Shown one piece after another: positions 1 through 8,050 of a stretch of 64,000 nucleotides of DNA. The notes beneath the pieces are model-generated. The model did no database searches and had not been told where the DNA came from. It saw only the letters and a list, made by a program, of their open reading frames with translations. The first letter of the stretch is position 1. Every line of letters begins with the position of its first letter. Both the position numbers and the translations under genes were made by a program. Origin of the DNA: Beduinella massiliensis (lineage in GTDB: Bacteria > Bacillota > Clostridia > Christensenellales > Aristaeellaceae); the NCBI RefSeq assembly GCF_900199405.1, contig NZ_LT963430.1:744001-808000 (forward strand). Reading direction: 5' to 3'.

Positions 1-1
1 G

Positions 2-760
2 GAATCGATCCGCGGGGTGCAGGATGGAATTGCCGCGCTGCCGCAGGAGCAGCAGGCGGGCCTGCGCGAGCTGTGGCAGAAGAACGTGGAAGCGCTCGGC
101 ATAGACGAGGGCACGGCGGCTACCTTGGAGGCCGTGCAGGAGGCGCGGAAGGCGGCTGCGGAGGTTGAAGCAGAAAAAACGGAATCTCAGAATATTTCAG
201 AAGAAACGGGTGATTTGCAGGAGACAACGGACGCAGACGGTGATATAATGGAGGAGGATAAAGGCGAAAATACGTTCGCAGATTTGACGGCAGAAGAAGA
301 AATAACAGATCAGAGCGCTAGCGAAAATGATATAGAGAAACCGAATGAAGAGCAAGTAGTAATTAAATTCTTGCCAACTTCAGGGATTCCAATTGCTAAT
401 AATCCTGATAAAACCACAACTATTTTAGGCAGGTATCAAACTGATATAAAATGGATAATCGAGGAGCTTAATATCGAAAAAAATACAGATTTCGGAGAAA
501 AAAAGGGAGGTTTCAATGTACTAAATGTTCCAGATGATTTTTACATTACCGGCGAACAATTTTGGCAGGAATACAATAAACCATTTCTTGATGCTGCAAT
601 AGAAAGAGGCGACGATATTGTAATGACGACACCTATTAATAATAGCTCAATGTACCTTATCTCTGGAGAAATTACAGGTTATGGAAGAGAATATCAGTAT
701 TTGTGTTCTCATGGTTATGAACTTGTCAATGGGAAAATGGTGAAAAAAGAGGAGGAATAA
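2..760 (+). CDS. Partial polyvalent-protein C-terminus with orphan toxin-like tip (family 1)
   Basis: The gene is cut by the left edge of the window; the reading frame is open from base 2. The first ~48 codons are nearly identical to 5591-5740 of the large polyvalent gene. An acidic linker (about 208-283) follows, then an AT-rich domain of ~115 residues from base 409 to the stop. That domain shows the ordered motifs TTTILG, GGFNVLN, FWQEYNKPFLD, RGDDIV and GYGREYQYL, and a close relative ends at 10075. Sharp GC loss at the tip, a conserved upstream trunk and a small gene 2 nt downstream are the signs of a polymorphic toxin C-terminal domain. I cannot name its family or activity. Whether the trunk upstream of the window is full length is unknown. 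Confidence 0.7.
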   Translation, partial: ESIRGVQDGIAALPQEQQAGLRELWQKNVEALGIDEGTAATLEAVQEARKAAAEVEAEKTESQNISEETGDLQETTDADGDIMEEDKGENTFADLTAEEEITDQSASENDIEKPNEEQVVIKFLPTSGIPIANNPDKTTTILGRYQTDIKWIIEELNIEKNTDFGEKKGGFNVLNVPDDFYITGEQFWQEYNKPFLDAAIERGDDIVMTTPINNSSMYLISGEITGYGREYQYLCSHGYELVNGKMVKKEEE

Positions 761-762
761 GG

Positions 763-1173
763 ATGGCGATTTTGGACTTAGAGAAACAAGAAATTATTAA
801 GCAAGGGTCTTTTTTGGAGAAAATAGGGTTTAGGCGAACGAACTATGAGTACATGATAAATTATACTTCTGATAACATATCAATATGTGTAGCTTTCCCG
901 CCGTGTATAGATGAGAGCGACATAACAATTCGATACACTGATACGAATCAGGTATTTAGTGTAAATTGGATTGCCTTTGTACGAAACAAAATAGATCCAA
1001 ATATAAAAAGATTAAAAAGAATTAAAATTTTACTTAGCTATATGGAAGACAATATTACTAATCTGTTGAATTATCAATATTGTTTGGAAAGCAATAAACT
1101 TGTTGACAAATATGTTGAAGAGCATCGACAGATATTTGATAAAGCTGTAAGTGATTTTTTATCCAAGAACTAG
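763..1173 (+). CDS. Putative immunity protein for tip family 1 (allele A)
   Basis: 136 residues, AT-rich. The start ATG lies 2 nt after the stop of the toxin-like tip, behind GAGGAGGAATAAGG, so the two genes are translationally coupled. There is no signal peptide or membrane segment, and the residue mix is charged and aromatic. No family is recognised. The position directly after a polymorphic toxin tip, plus the lack of obvious similarity to the gene occupying the same slot after the related tip at 10075, fits a cognate immunity protein. That role is inferred from context only. Confidence 0.6.
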   Translation: MAILDLEKQEIIKQGSFLEKIGFRRTNYEYMINYTSDNISICVAFPPCIDESDITIRYTDTNQVFSVNWIAFVRNKIDPNIKRLKRIKILLSYMEDNITNLLNYQYCLESNKLVDKYVEEHRQIFDKAVSDFLSKN

Positions 1174-1337
1174 ATGATGAATTCGCTTTAGCATGAGAAA
1201 AAAGCTATTGAAGGCGACACCAAGGTAGGAATCCAGTCCGTCGGCTGACAAAGTCGGCGGGAACCCGTTGCGCCTTCGTGAACAAAAGAACCGCGCCCCT
1301 CTTGACGAAGGGCGCGGGCGTGCTGTACAATGTAGGC

Positions 1338-1437
1338 AGGAAGGGTGCATCCTTCAGGGTGGTAACACCACCGAACGACTTAAGGGTTTAGAGCCACGAA
1401 AACCGCCAGCAGGGGCAAACTGCAAGGCGGTTTTTAA
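1338..1437 (+). ncRNA. Putative antitoxin small RNA, copy A
   Basis: Promoter TTGACG (1302-1307), 18-bp spacer, TACAAT (1326-1331). About 100 nt downstream is a strong intrinsic terminator, stem AAAACCGCC/GGCGGTTTT followed by TTTTT (1399-1437). The RNA has no ORF and converges on the minus-strand peptide gene that ends at 1439. This convergent layout resembles B. subtilis RatA facing txpA. Antitoxin function is inferred. Confidence 0.6.
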
Positions 1438-1438
1438 T

Positions 1439-1528
1439 TTATCGTCTGTTCGATTTGCCGAGCGCGTAAGCGCTAAGCATTAAACCGGCGATAGAGATGA
1501 AAAACGCGAGCAACTCGATGTTTGTCAT
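1439..1528 (-). CDS. 29-residue hydrophobic peptide, Hol-Tox/TxpA-like putative toxin, copy A
   Basis: Starts MTNIELLAFFISIAG and ends KSNRR: a single membrane segment (about residues 5-23) with a basic C-terminus, the layout of putative holin-like type I toxins. The ribosome site GGAGGTGGTGCAG before ATG is excellent. The peptide is conserved in all four copies, with one substitution relative to copy B (F for L at residue 10). A 5' leader of ~150 nt separates it from its promoter. It is too short for routine gene calling. Confidence 0.65.
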   Translation of the reverse strand: MTNIELLAFFISIAGLMLSAYALGKSNRR

Positions 1529-1687
1529 CTGCACCACCTCCGCTTCTGTACAGCGCGTTGCGGAGGGAAACCGCAGGGAGGGCAAAGCCCGACTAGGCCC
1601 GCGCAATTTGAAAAATTGCCGGGCCGTACCCCACGTGCGTAGCAGGCGGGGCGACTTACCCTGTAAGACCTTCCTGCCTACGGCATC

Positions 1688-1717
1688 ATCATAGCAGTTA
1701 ATTCCCGTACATGTCAA
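1688..1717 (-). promoter_or_regulatory. Promoter of peptide toxin mRNA, copy A
   Basis: On the minus strand, TTGACA (1712-1717), an 18-bp spacer and TATGAT (1688-1693). The predicted start, near 1681, lies at the inverted-repeat end of the module. The match to a vegetative promoter is near consensus. Confidence 0.65.
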
Positions 1718-1761
1718 GGAGCAGATAGACCATCTAATTGGGTTCCAAATAAGAAGCGTAG

Positions 1762-1806
1762 AAGGGCTACACCAAGGCAATTTCTGCCTCGGTGTCGCCC
1801 TTTTTA
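1762..1806 (+). terminator. Intrinsic terminator
   Basis: Hairpin AGGGC..ACACC..GGCA / TGCC..GGTGT..GCCCT followed by TTTTTAATTTT. Confidence 0.7.
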
Positions 1807-1834
1807 ATTTTATAGAGGACGAAAGGGTTGAGTA

Positions 1835-2116
1835 TTGGAAGCGCAGGCCCCGAAGACAAAGGACGAGGTGATTTTGAAGCAGCGGCTTTTGCTGTTCGAG
1901 GAGTTTGGGGGAAGCACCGGGAGCACACGAGCGGGCACTGATGTGCCGAAGGTAAAGCGGATTTTGGACAAGGAGTTGAAAGACGGGCGGAGACTGGCGC
2001 GGTGTTTTATGATCGAGCTGGTCAATGCTGTGATAGTTTACCTAAGGCAGCGGTACTTCTTTATGGTCCAATGGGTTTTCGCAAAATTGCGTGACGCGTC
2101 GTCAGAAAAAATGTAG
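1835..2116 (+). CDS. Hypothetical small protein, possibly a remnant
   Basis: TTG-initiated ORF of 93 codons with a weak AAAGGG upstream. The first ~65 residues (KTKDEVILKQRLLLFEEFGG, then a Lys/Arg-rich segment) look protein-like. The last ~30 codons run into a promoter region that is duplicated at 14155, so the 3' end is probably fusion sequence. No family is recognised. It may be the remnant of a phage gene displaced by recombination. Confidence 0.3.
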   Translation: MEAQAPKTKDEVILKQRLLLFEEFGGSTGSTRAGTDVPKVKRILDKELKDGRRLARCFMIELVNAVIVYLRQRYFFMVQWVFAKLRDASSEKM

Positions 2117-2122
2117 TATAAT
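2085..2122 (+). promoter_or_regulatory. Duplicated phage promoter/operator region, copy 1
   Basis: CGCAAAATTGCG dyad (2081-2092) followed by a perfect TATAAT (2117-2122) and no good -35 box. A second dyad, GCGAA..TTCGC, lies just downstream (2130-2147). The same arrangement recurs at 14155-14225 before the capsid genes, which suggests a shared regulator for the polyvalent gene and the head operon. Confidence 0.5.
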
Positions 2123-2267
2123 AAACTTATGCGAACTTATATTCGCATTGTGTGTTTGGACGGTAAGCGGCGAACGTGCTGCGAGGCGTGGAACGGAAAG
2201 GAAGAGCGGAGGGCATACACCAGGGGCGGGGTTTAACAGCACGAGGGAAAAAGGGGGAGAGCGCGGG

Positions 2268-5200
2268 ATGACGGAGGAAGAGAAGAAGCGCAGGGGAGAA
2301 GAGCTCAAGCGCAGACGGCAGGCGGAAAACAAGGCGAAGGGCGCGCATAAGACGAGCGCGCGCCCGGACGCGCCGCGGGCGACGACGGGGCAGGAAGACA
2401 CGAACGCCGCGCTGGAGGCGGCGGCCCAGGGGGTCAAGCGCCCCGAAACCGCGGACGCGCAGGCAAAGGCGGTAAGCACCGGCACATCTACCAAGGCGGC
2501 GGGCATCGCCGCCAACGGGGAAAAAGAAACGCAAACGACGGAGCCATACGGCCCGCAGCCGCCGGAGGGCTTGCGCCACGACCCGGAGATGGACGGGCAG
2601 TTTGTGGACAGCTTTATTCAGGCGCGGCTGCGGGGCCCGCAGGCCTTTGCCGCGTGGGTGGATACCCTGCCGCCGCCGGGAAGCGGCGCGAAGGAGACGG
2701 CGGCCGCTCCCCTGTTTGCCCAGACGAACGGCGGAGATGTGCAGCCGGTTGAAACCGTGGACGGGCAGGGGGATGCCGCGCAGGAGCCGGACGAGGTGGG
2801 GCTTGTGGAGGCGGCGCTTGACAGGGTCGAAGGGGCGAACGCGGAGGCGGAAACGGAGGAAAACGGCCCGACACCTGCGCTGACGGAAGAGCTGACGGAA
2901 GAGCCGATGCCTCAGCCGACGCCCGGCCCGACACCTGAGCCGACGCCCGGCCCGACGGAAGAGCCGACGGAAGAGCCGAGGCCTCAGCCCATGCCGGGCC
3001 CAACGCCCGGCCCGACGCCGGAACCCGAACAGGGCACGCGGACGGAATCCACGGAGGAGCCGACACCCGAACTGGCAGCGGAACAGCCGCTTGAAGAGAG
3101 CGCGACATTGCAGCAGGCGACGCCAGCCCTCGAAGACGGGGTATCCGCGGCTGAGCAGGAAACGGAGCCAGACGACGCGGCGGAAGAAATAGATTTGTGG
3201 AGCGCAAACACAGATTACGTAGCGGGGATCGACACGCAGCTAAAGGAGATACGCGAGCGGATCGCCGCGATCGATGGGGAGCTCGCAGAAGGTCCGAACG
3301 AGGCGCTGAGTGCTGAGCGCGAACAGCTCGTAGAGAGCCAGAAGCAATTACGGAGCGACCGCGCGCGGGGCGTGGGCAAATGGACGGTCGCGGAAGAGCT
3401 GGTTCAGTCCATACAGGAGCAGTGGGAGACGCTGCAAGCGCAGTTTGATGCGGGAGATTACCGCGCGTTCATCGAGGATGAAGAGCTGTGGGACGCGGTG
3501 AAGGACGACCCGGAGAGCGCGAAATACGCGGCGCAGACGGAGTTGGGGCGCCGGCAGAAGGAATTGAACCTGCAAAGTACGGTGGTGCTGGCGCATCAGC
3601 CCCATGACGGCGAAACGCGGTTTTACCGCAGCACGGCGGATTCCAGCTGGCTGAAAATGCTCTACGATCGGGAAATTGCGCTGCAAAGCGGGGATACGGC
3701 GCGCGTGCAGGAGATCAACGCGGCCATGGACGCGGCGGGCTTTGAAAAAAAGTGGCCGGAGGAGGTCGCGGCCGAGAAAAGGCTTCAGGAGGAGATGATC
3801 GCCTACGCGTATAAACGCGGGGATGAGGCGGTGCGCAAGAAGCTGAATCTTGGAAGCGATGAAGAGGTGACGGACGCACATCGCCTGCAATATGCCCAGA
3901 CGGACGTAGGCGTTCTCAATTGGATCATTTTTCACCCCATCAAGTCCATGCAGCAAAACATGGAATACCTGTCCGGCGAGGAAGGGATCAGTTTCTGGGA
4001 GTATTTCAAAAGGTCGTTTACGGATGACGAGCTCAAAAAAGCGCAATTCAATGACAGATACCATTTTGTTTCATACGATCCAGACAGCGAAGACAGCTAT
4101 GACGAGCAGTTCTTCCAGGCGATGGCCGAAAGACGCATTGTGGGCGACGAAGGCAGCTACGCAGAGATGGAGGCCGGGGCAGACATTGCGGCGCTGCCAT
4201 CGGCGGTCGGTTCAGGAATGGTGCGGCCGCGGGTAGATGTGGTGGGCAGCACGGTTCGATTTATCGCGGATACGTATTATCAGTTCAACAAGGACCAGAT
4301 GGGCGGCACGTGCTCCAAGGAGCAGATGCGCGTGGATGACTGGTTTTACAATTTGTTGTGCACCACGGAAGAAATAGCGGACAAGGCGTCTGACATGCTG
4401 GATGTGGACGTTTCCCAGCGCTCCGGCTGGGTGCAGGACGTGGAAAACATCAGCTACAGCGTAGCGCAAAACTACAGATTTTCCAAGATTGCCGGATTCG
4501 TCGGCGGGCTGTTGGCAAACTTCGCGCACACCGTACCACAGGCGCAGAAGGTGTTCACACTGGGGCGAAAATTCGTTGAAACCATCGAATTCTGGGTGAG
4601 TGGATACAAATCGGGCGCAATGTCGATCGCGGCGGCGGGAGGAGACGACGACCAGCAATATATGGGGGGCATCTTACACGCGGGGGTGGAGGCGTTCACG
4701 GAACATCTGGACGACCTGGGCGCGCTGATCGCACCCTATGGGGGCACAAAGGGGATAGACGAAGCGGTGGAAGCCATGGGAGGCTGGGAAAAGATAGAAA
4801 CGGTGTTCAAGGCGTTCATAGGCGAAGGGAGTGAGGAGGTGATAGGGTCGCCGCTGCACCGCCTGGTGGACAAGGGCCTCGTCGATCCTGATATGCCGTG
4901 GACGGGAGAGGGCGGCGTCATAGACGTAGAGGACATGTGGGAAGGCGGCAAGGTGGGCGGTATCTCCGGCATGATTCTGGCGCTCATGAGCGTGTGCGGC
5001 ACTGGAAACGAACACAGCGCGCGCACCTTTGAGGAGGCGAAGCCGAAGACTGCGGGGGACACGGCGGAGTCCTGGATGCCGGCGGGAAGCAAGCAGCGCG
5101 CCGTGGCAGAGGCGATATCCGTGCTGGAAAGCGAAGACGCCAGCGAGAAGACGCGGAAAAACGCAGAAAAGATACTGGATACGATCGCGGACGGACAAGA

Positions 5201-7130
5201 AGTGCCGGAATACATGATGAAGGCGTTGGAGGACGCGCGGGCAGAGGACATAGCGGCGAAGGCGGCGGGCGGAAAGGCCGCCAAATCACGCGAGGAACTG
5301 GGGAAGGCGCAAGACGGGCTGAAGGAAAAGATAGGGAAAAGAAGCATTGCGGAGGCGAACGTACAGAAGCAGGAGCAGTGGCTGCTCAGGATGAAGAAGG
5401 CGCTGAAGGAAAACCCGACGCCGGAAAACCTGAAGGCATACCAAAAGGCGCAGGCGGATCACAGGGCGGCGCAGCAGCAGTTGGAACGCGCGCAGCAGGA
5501 AGTGATCGCGCAGCAGCGAGCGGTAAACGGCTGGAAGGAGCAGGCGGATGCGGATTACAAGACGTCGCAGCAGGATAAGGTAAAGCTGGAGGAATCGATC
5601 CGCGGGGTACAGGATGGAATTGCCGCGCTGCCGCAGGAGCAGCAGGCGGGCCTGCGCGAGCTGTGGCAGAAGAACGTGGAAGCGCTCGGCATAGACGAGG
5701 GCACGGCGGCTACCTTGGAGGCCGTGCAGGAGGCGGCCGTGACGCAGGAAACGGGCGTAGAGCAAGAGGAAGCGGCCCAAAAGAGCAAGGAGGCAGAAGC
5801 ACAGGCTGCGAATTCCCCGGAAATCACCAGGTTCCTGAAGGACTTCACGCAGCGCACGGGCGTGCCGATAGAGTTTGGCGAATTTGAAGGCGAGGGGTAC
5901 TATGACCCGGTTCGCAACGTGATTACCGTATCTAAGGGGCTTTCACAGAGCGAAATCGTGAAGTCGGTCGCCATGCACGAACTGACGCACTACATGGAGG
6001 GGAGTAAGCAATACGGCAAGTACGCCGACATGGTTCTGAAGCTGCAATACAAGGGAGATGAAGCAGCGCTGCAGAGCGCAATGGAGGCCAAAAAGGCCGA
6101 GTATGCGGAGCACGGCGTAACATTGGACGACGCGGGCGCAAAGGCGGAGCTGGTTGCGCAGGCGACCCGGAATATTGTCTATGCGGACGAAGCGAGCATC
6201 GACAGGCTGGTGCGCACGGACAGAAACTTCATCCAGCGCACGGCGGATAACATTCGCGAATTCCTGAATGGGCTTGGTGAACGGCGAAATAATCCGGAGT
6301 ACGCGGAGATTCGCCGCGCGCAAAAACTCTATGAGAAGGCGTTGAAGCAGACAGAGGGCACATATAGGGCGCTGAAACTGGGCGTCGGTGAGGGCGATCC
6401 GCAATATTCCTTCGTGGACAAGTGGTTTAAAGGATTACGGAATAATGAGGTGGAATATACCATTGGCCTTGAAGGAAACGACAGGGACAACCTTCTGTAC
6501 AAGGGGGACGTCTCCAAGTTAATAGGGCAGGACGTCTTTGACAGCGAACCGTTCCAAAATCTTGTAAAGGATACAAAAGCGGTAGATGAAACGGGAAATC
6601 CGATCATTCTCTATCACGGAACGAAGGCGAAGTTCAGCGCGTTCGTCGAACAAAAGGGGGCAGGCAAGAATTTCGATTCGGCGGTCGGCTTCTACTTCAC
6701 GAGCAGCCCGCTTGTCGCGAACGATTATGGGCAAAATAGCAACAATAAAGGAGGAGACGTATCGGTCATTCCGGTTGTTCTGCGCATGACGAAACCGGTT
6801 GAGTTTACGCAAGATGAACTTTATCATAATTTTGAATTGCAAAATGAAATTATAAGTAAAATCAAAAAAATGAAAAAGTATGTAGGTATGCCAAACTTTC
6901 AGGATAATTTCAACAAACAATTCCGTCGTTACCCTCAGAAAGTTCAGGACATTGTCTATAATGCTTTCGTTACATACGGAGATATCGATGGAATGATTGT
7001 TCGGAACGTAGATTGGGACATTGAAAACAGAGGATTGAACGACCAATATATTGTTTTGGATTCAGATCAAATTATTCCGGCAACAAGGGAGGCATATCAA
7101 TCTTATCTGCAGAAAATTAATAAGGAGTAA
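2268..7130 (+). CDS. Phage polyvalent protein: metallopeptidase plus ADP-ribosyltransferase-like tip
   Basis: 1620 residues; the start is the ATG behind AAGGGGGAG. Layout by residue: charged N-terminus; Pro/Thr/Glu repeat linker about 200-285; coiled coil about 315-370; central region with small hydrophobic stretches near 730-760 and 893-915; long Gln/Lys/Glu coiled coil about 1000-1165; zinc-peptidase motif HELTH at 1237-1241; C-terminal domain with YHGT at 1449-1452 and a following FYFTSSP, as in ART-like domains of phage polyvalent proteins. Such proteins are thought to be packaged and ejected with phage DNA and to act on the host at entry. The last ~105 codons are AT-rich and vary between copies, and a small partner gene follows 68 nt later. 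Domain assignment is by motif; activity is inferred. Confidence 0.7.
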   Translation: MTEEEKKRRGEELKRRRQAENKAKGAHKTSARPDAPRATTGQEDTNAALEAAAQGVKRPETADAQAKAVSTGTSTKAAGIAANGEKETQTTEPYGPQPPEGLRHDPEMDGQFVDSFIQARLRGPQAFAAWVDTLPPPGSGAKETAAAPLFAQTNGGDVQPVETVDGQGDAAQEPDEVGLVEAALDRVEGANAEAETEENGPTPALTEELTEEPMPQPTPGPTPEPTPGPTEEPTEEPRPQPMPGPTPGPTPEPEQGTRTESTEEPTPELAAEQPLEESATLQQATPALEDGVSAAEQETEPDDAAEEIDLWSANTDYVAGIDTQLKEIRERIAAIDGELAEGPNEALSAEREQLVESQKQLRSDRARGVGKWTVAEELVQSIQEQWETLQAQFDAGDYRAFIEDEELWDAVKDDPESAKYAAQTELGRRQKELNLQSTVVLAHQPHDGETRFYRSTADSSWLKMLYDREIALQSGDTARVQEINAAMDAAGFEKKWPEEVAAEKRLQEEMIAYAYKRGDEAVRKKLNLGSDEEVTDAHRLQYAQTDVGVLNWIIFHPIKSMQQNMEYLSGEEGISFWEYFKRSFTDDELKKAQFNDRYHFVSYDPDSEDSYDEQFFQAMAERRIVGDEGSYAEMEAGADIAALPSAVGSGMVRPRVDVVGSTVRFIADTYYQFNKDQMGGTCSKEQMRVDDWFYNLLCTTEEIADKASDMLDVDVSQRSGWVQDVENISYSVAQNYRFSKIAGFVGGLLANFAHTVPQAQKVFTLGRKFVETIEFWVSGYKSGAMSIAAAGGDDDQQYMGGILHAGVEAFTEHLDDLGALIAPYGGTKGIDEAVEAMGGWEKIETVFKAFIGEGSEEVIGSPLHRLVDKGLVDPDMPWTGEGGVIDVEDMWEGGKVGGISGMILALMSVCGTGNEHSARTFEEAKPKTAGDTAESWMPAGSKQRAVAEAISVLESEDASEKTRKNAEKILDTIADGQEVPEYMMKALEDARAEDIAAKAAGGKAAKSREELGKAQDGLKEKIGKRSIAEANVQKQEQWLLRMKKALKENPTPENLKAYQKAQADHRAAQQQLERAQQEVIAQQRAVNGWKEQADADYKTSQQDKVKLEESIRGVQDGIAALPQEQQAGLRELWQKNVEALGIDEGTAATLEAVQEAAVTQETGVEQEEAAQKSKEAEAQAANSPEITRFLKDFTQRTGVPIEFGEFEGEGYYDPVRNVITVSKGLSQSEIVKSVAMHELTHYMEGSKQYGKYADMVLKLQYKGDEAALQSAMEAKKAEYAEHGVTLDDAGAKAELVAQATRNIVYADEASIDRLVRTDRNFIQRTADNIREFLNGLGERRNNPEYAEIRRAQKLYEKALKQTEGTYRALKLGVGEGDPQYSFVDKWFKGLRNNEVEYTIGLEGNDRDNLLYKGDVSKLIGQDVFDSEPFQNLVKDTKAVDETGNPIILYHGTKAKFSAFVEQKGAGKNFDSAVGFYFTSSPLVANDYGQNSNNKGGDVSVIPVVLRMTKPVEFTQDELYHNFELQNEIISKIKKMKKYVGMPNFQDNFNKQFRRYPQKVQDIVYNAFVTYGDIDGMIVRNVDWDIENRGLNDQYIVLDSDQIIPATREAYQSYLQKINKE

Positions 7131-7198
7131 ATGTAGAAGCAGCGCAATATAAGTTAATGTTTGATGTATTTTTGATTTGAAACACGGAGGTAGATAAA

Positions 7199-7531
7199 AT
7201 GCGTGAAAAAGATATGGAAAAAAATAAGAAACAGTCGATTGACGATAATCTGGAAGACTTGGTTGATGAAGATGATGAAATAAAAGAATCAGATAGACGA
7301 CTCTACAGAATCCTTTTACAACCACCGAGGCGAATCCTATCAGGAGAACTTATCCCTAACCCTAATTTAAGTGAAGAAACAGTGGCTTTTATAGAAAAGA
7401 AGAAAGCTGAGCTAAACGTTGACGATTGGCCCCCGAAATATCGTGGATGGGTTCCCTCCGATGCTCTAGTGGAAGAGTTTATGCAGTTTAGCGAGGAATG
7501 GAGAGCGCAAAAGTACGGGGAAGAGAACTAA
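7199..7531 (+). CDS. Putative immunity/antidote for ART tip, allele 1
   Basis: 110 residues, starting at ATG behind GGAGGTAG. Residues ~1-35 are acidic and variable. The remaining part (LLQPPRRI, KKKAELNVDDWPPKYRGW, EEFMQF, KYGEEN) is almost identical in the partner genes at 12086 and 13026. All three members of this family follow the 3' end of an ART tip, which is the best evidence of a cognate relationship. The family is not recognised. It is small, soluble and highly charged, as many immunity proteins are. Confidence 0.6.
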   Translation: MREKDMEKNKKQSIDDNLEDLVDEDDEIKESDRRLYRILLQPPRRILSGELIPNPNLSEETVAFIEKKKAELNVDDWPPKYRGWVPSDALVEEFMQFSEEWRAQKYGEEN

Positions 7532-7664
7532 ATAGCACAAATACTCGAACGGTTAAATTGCGGCCCCGCCGTTCATTCCGGGCGGCGGGCGCACGCCTTT
7601 CATGAACTAAAAAAGAACCGCGCCCCTCTTGACGAGGGGCGCGGGCGTGCTGTACAATGTAGGC

Positions 7665-7766
7665 AGGAAGGGCACAACCTTCAGGGTGGTAACACCACCG
7701 AAACGGCCTATGCCTTTATAGGGCCATAAAACCGCCAGCAGGTTGCGACTGCAAGGCGGTTTTTAA
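7665..7766 (+). ncRNA. Putative antitoxin small RNA, copy B
   Basis: Promoter TTGACG (7629-7634), 18 bp, TACAAT (7653-7658). Two small hairpins follow (GGAAGGG..CCTTC and GGTGGT..ACCACC), then terminator 7728-7766. It is non-coding and convergent with the peptide ORF. If the toxin mRNA runs to the outer terminator, the whole RNA is complementary to its 3' region. Confidence 0.65.
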
Positions 7767-7767
7767 T

Positions 7768-7857
7768 TTATCGTCTGTTCGATTTGCCGAGCGCGTAAGC
7801 GCTGAGCATTAAACCGGCGATAGAGATGAGAAACGCGAGTAACTCGATGTTTGTCAT
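7768..7857 (-). CDS. 29-residue hydrophobic Hol-Tox-like peptide, copy B
   Basis: Starts MTNIELLAFLISIAG and ends GKSNRR. Ribosome site GGAGGTGGTGCAG before ATG. One membrane helix and a cationic tail. Strict conservation of frame, length and ribosome site across four copies argues that it is translated. Confidence 0.68.
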   Translation of the reverse strand: MTNIELLAFLISIAGLMLSAYALGKSNRR

Positions 7858-8016
7858 CTGCACCACCTCCGCTTCTGTACAGCACGTTGCGGAGGGAAAC
7901 CGCAGGGAGGGCAAAGCCCGACTAGGCCCGCGCAATTTGAAAAATTGCCGGGCCGTACCCCGCGTGCGTAGCAGGCGGGGCGACTTACCCTGTAAGACCT
8001 TCCTGCCTACATAACG

Positions 8017-8046
8017 ATTTTAACAGCTATCCCCCGCGCGTGTCAA
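8017..8046 (-). promoter_or_regulatory. Promoter of peptide toxin mRNA, copy B
   Basis: Minus strand: TTGACA (8041-8046), 18-bp spacer, TAAAAT (8017-8022). Transcription should start at the inverted repeat near 8010. Confidence 0.7.
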
Positions 8047-8050
8047 GGGA

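Larger units (their letters stand above)
1291..1717. repeat. Type I TA-like module, copy A
   Basis: First of four near-identical modules (others at 7618, 12505 and 13415). Order on the plus strand: hairpin with the -35 box in its loop, plus-strand promoter, short RNA with its terminator, minus-strand 29-residue ORF, structured 5' leader, minus-strand promoter. A 13-bp inverted repeat (GTAGGCAGGAAGG) bounds the transcribed part at 1332-1344 and 1669-1681. In this copy the outer hairpin carries one mismatch and the minus-strand promoter sequence differs from that of copies B and C. Confidence 0.75.
7618..8046. repeat. Type I TA-like module, copy B (reference copy)
   Basis: This is the most complete copy. 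The outer hairpin is an 11-bp perfect stem (CCGCGCCCCTC/GAGGGGCGCGG) whose loop holds the plus-strand -35 box. Read on the minus strand, the same hairpin is followed by TTCTTTTTT and so forms a terminator. Perfect 14-bp inverted ends TGTAGGCAGGAAGG lie at 7658-7671 and 7998-8011. Confidence 0.8.

Noticed and set aside
1497-1694. 62-65-codon plus-strand ORFs in each TA module
   Set aside because: They start within the antisense of the peptide gene, lack ribosome sites and run through structured leader DNA. The 29-codon minus-strand ORF with its own strong site explains the conservation better.
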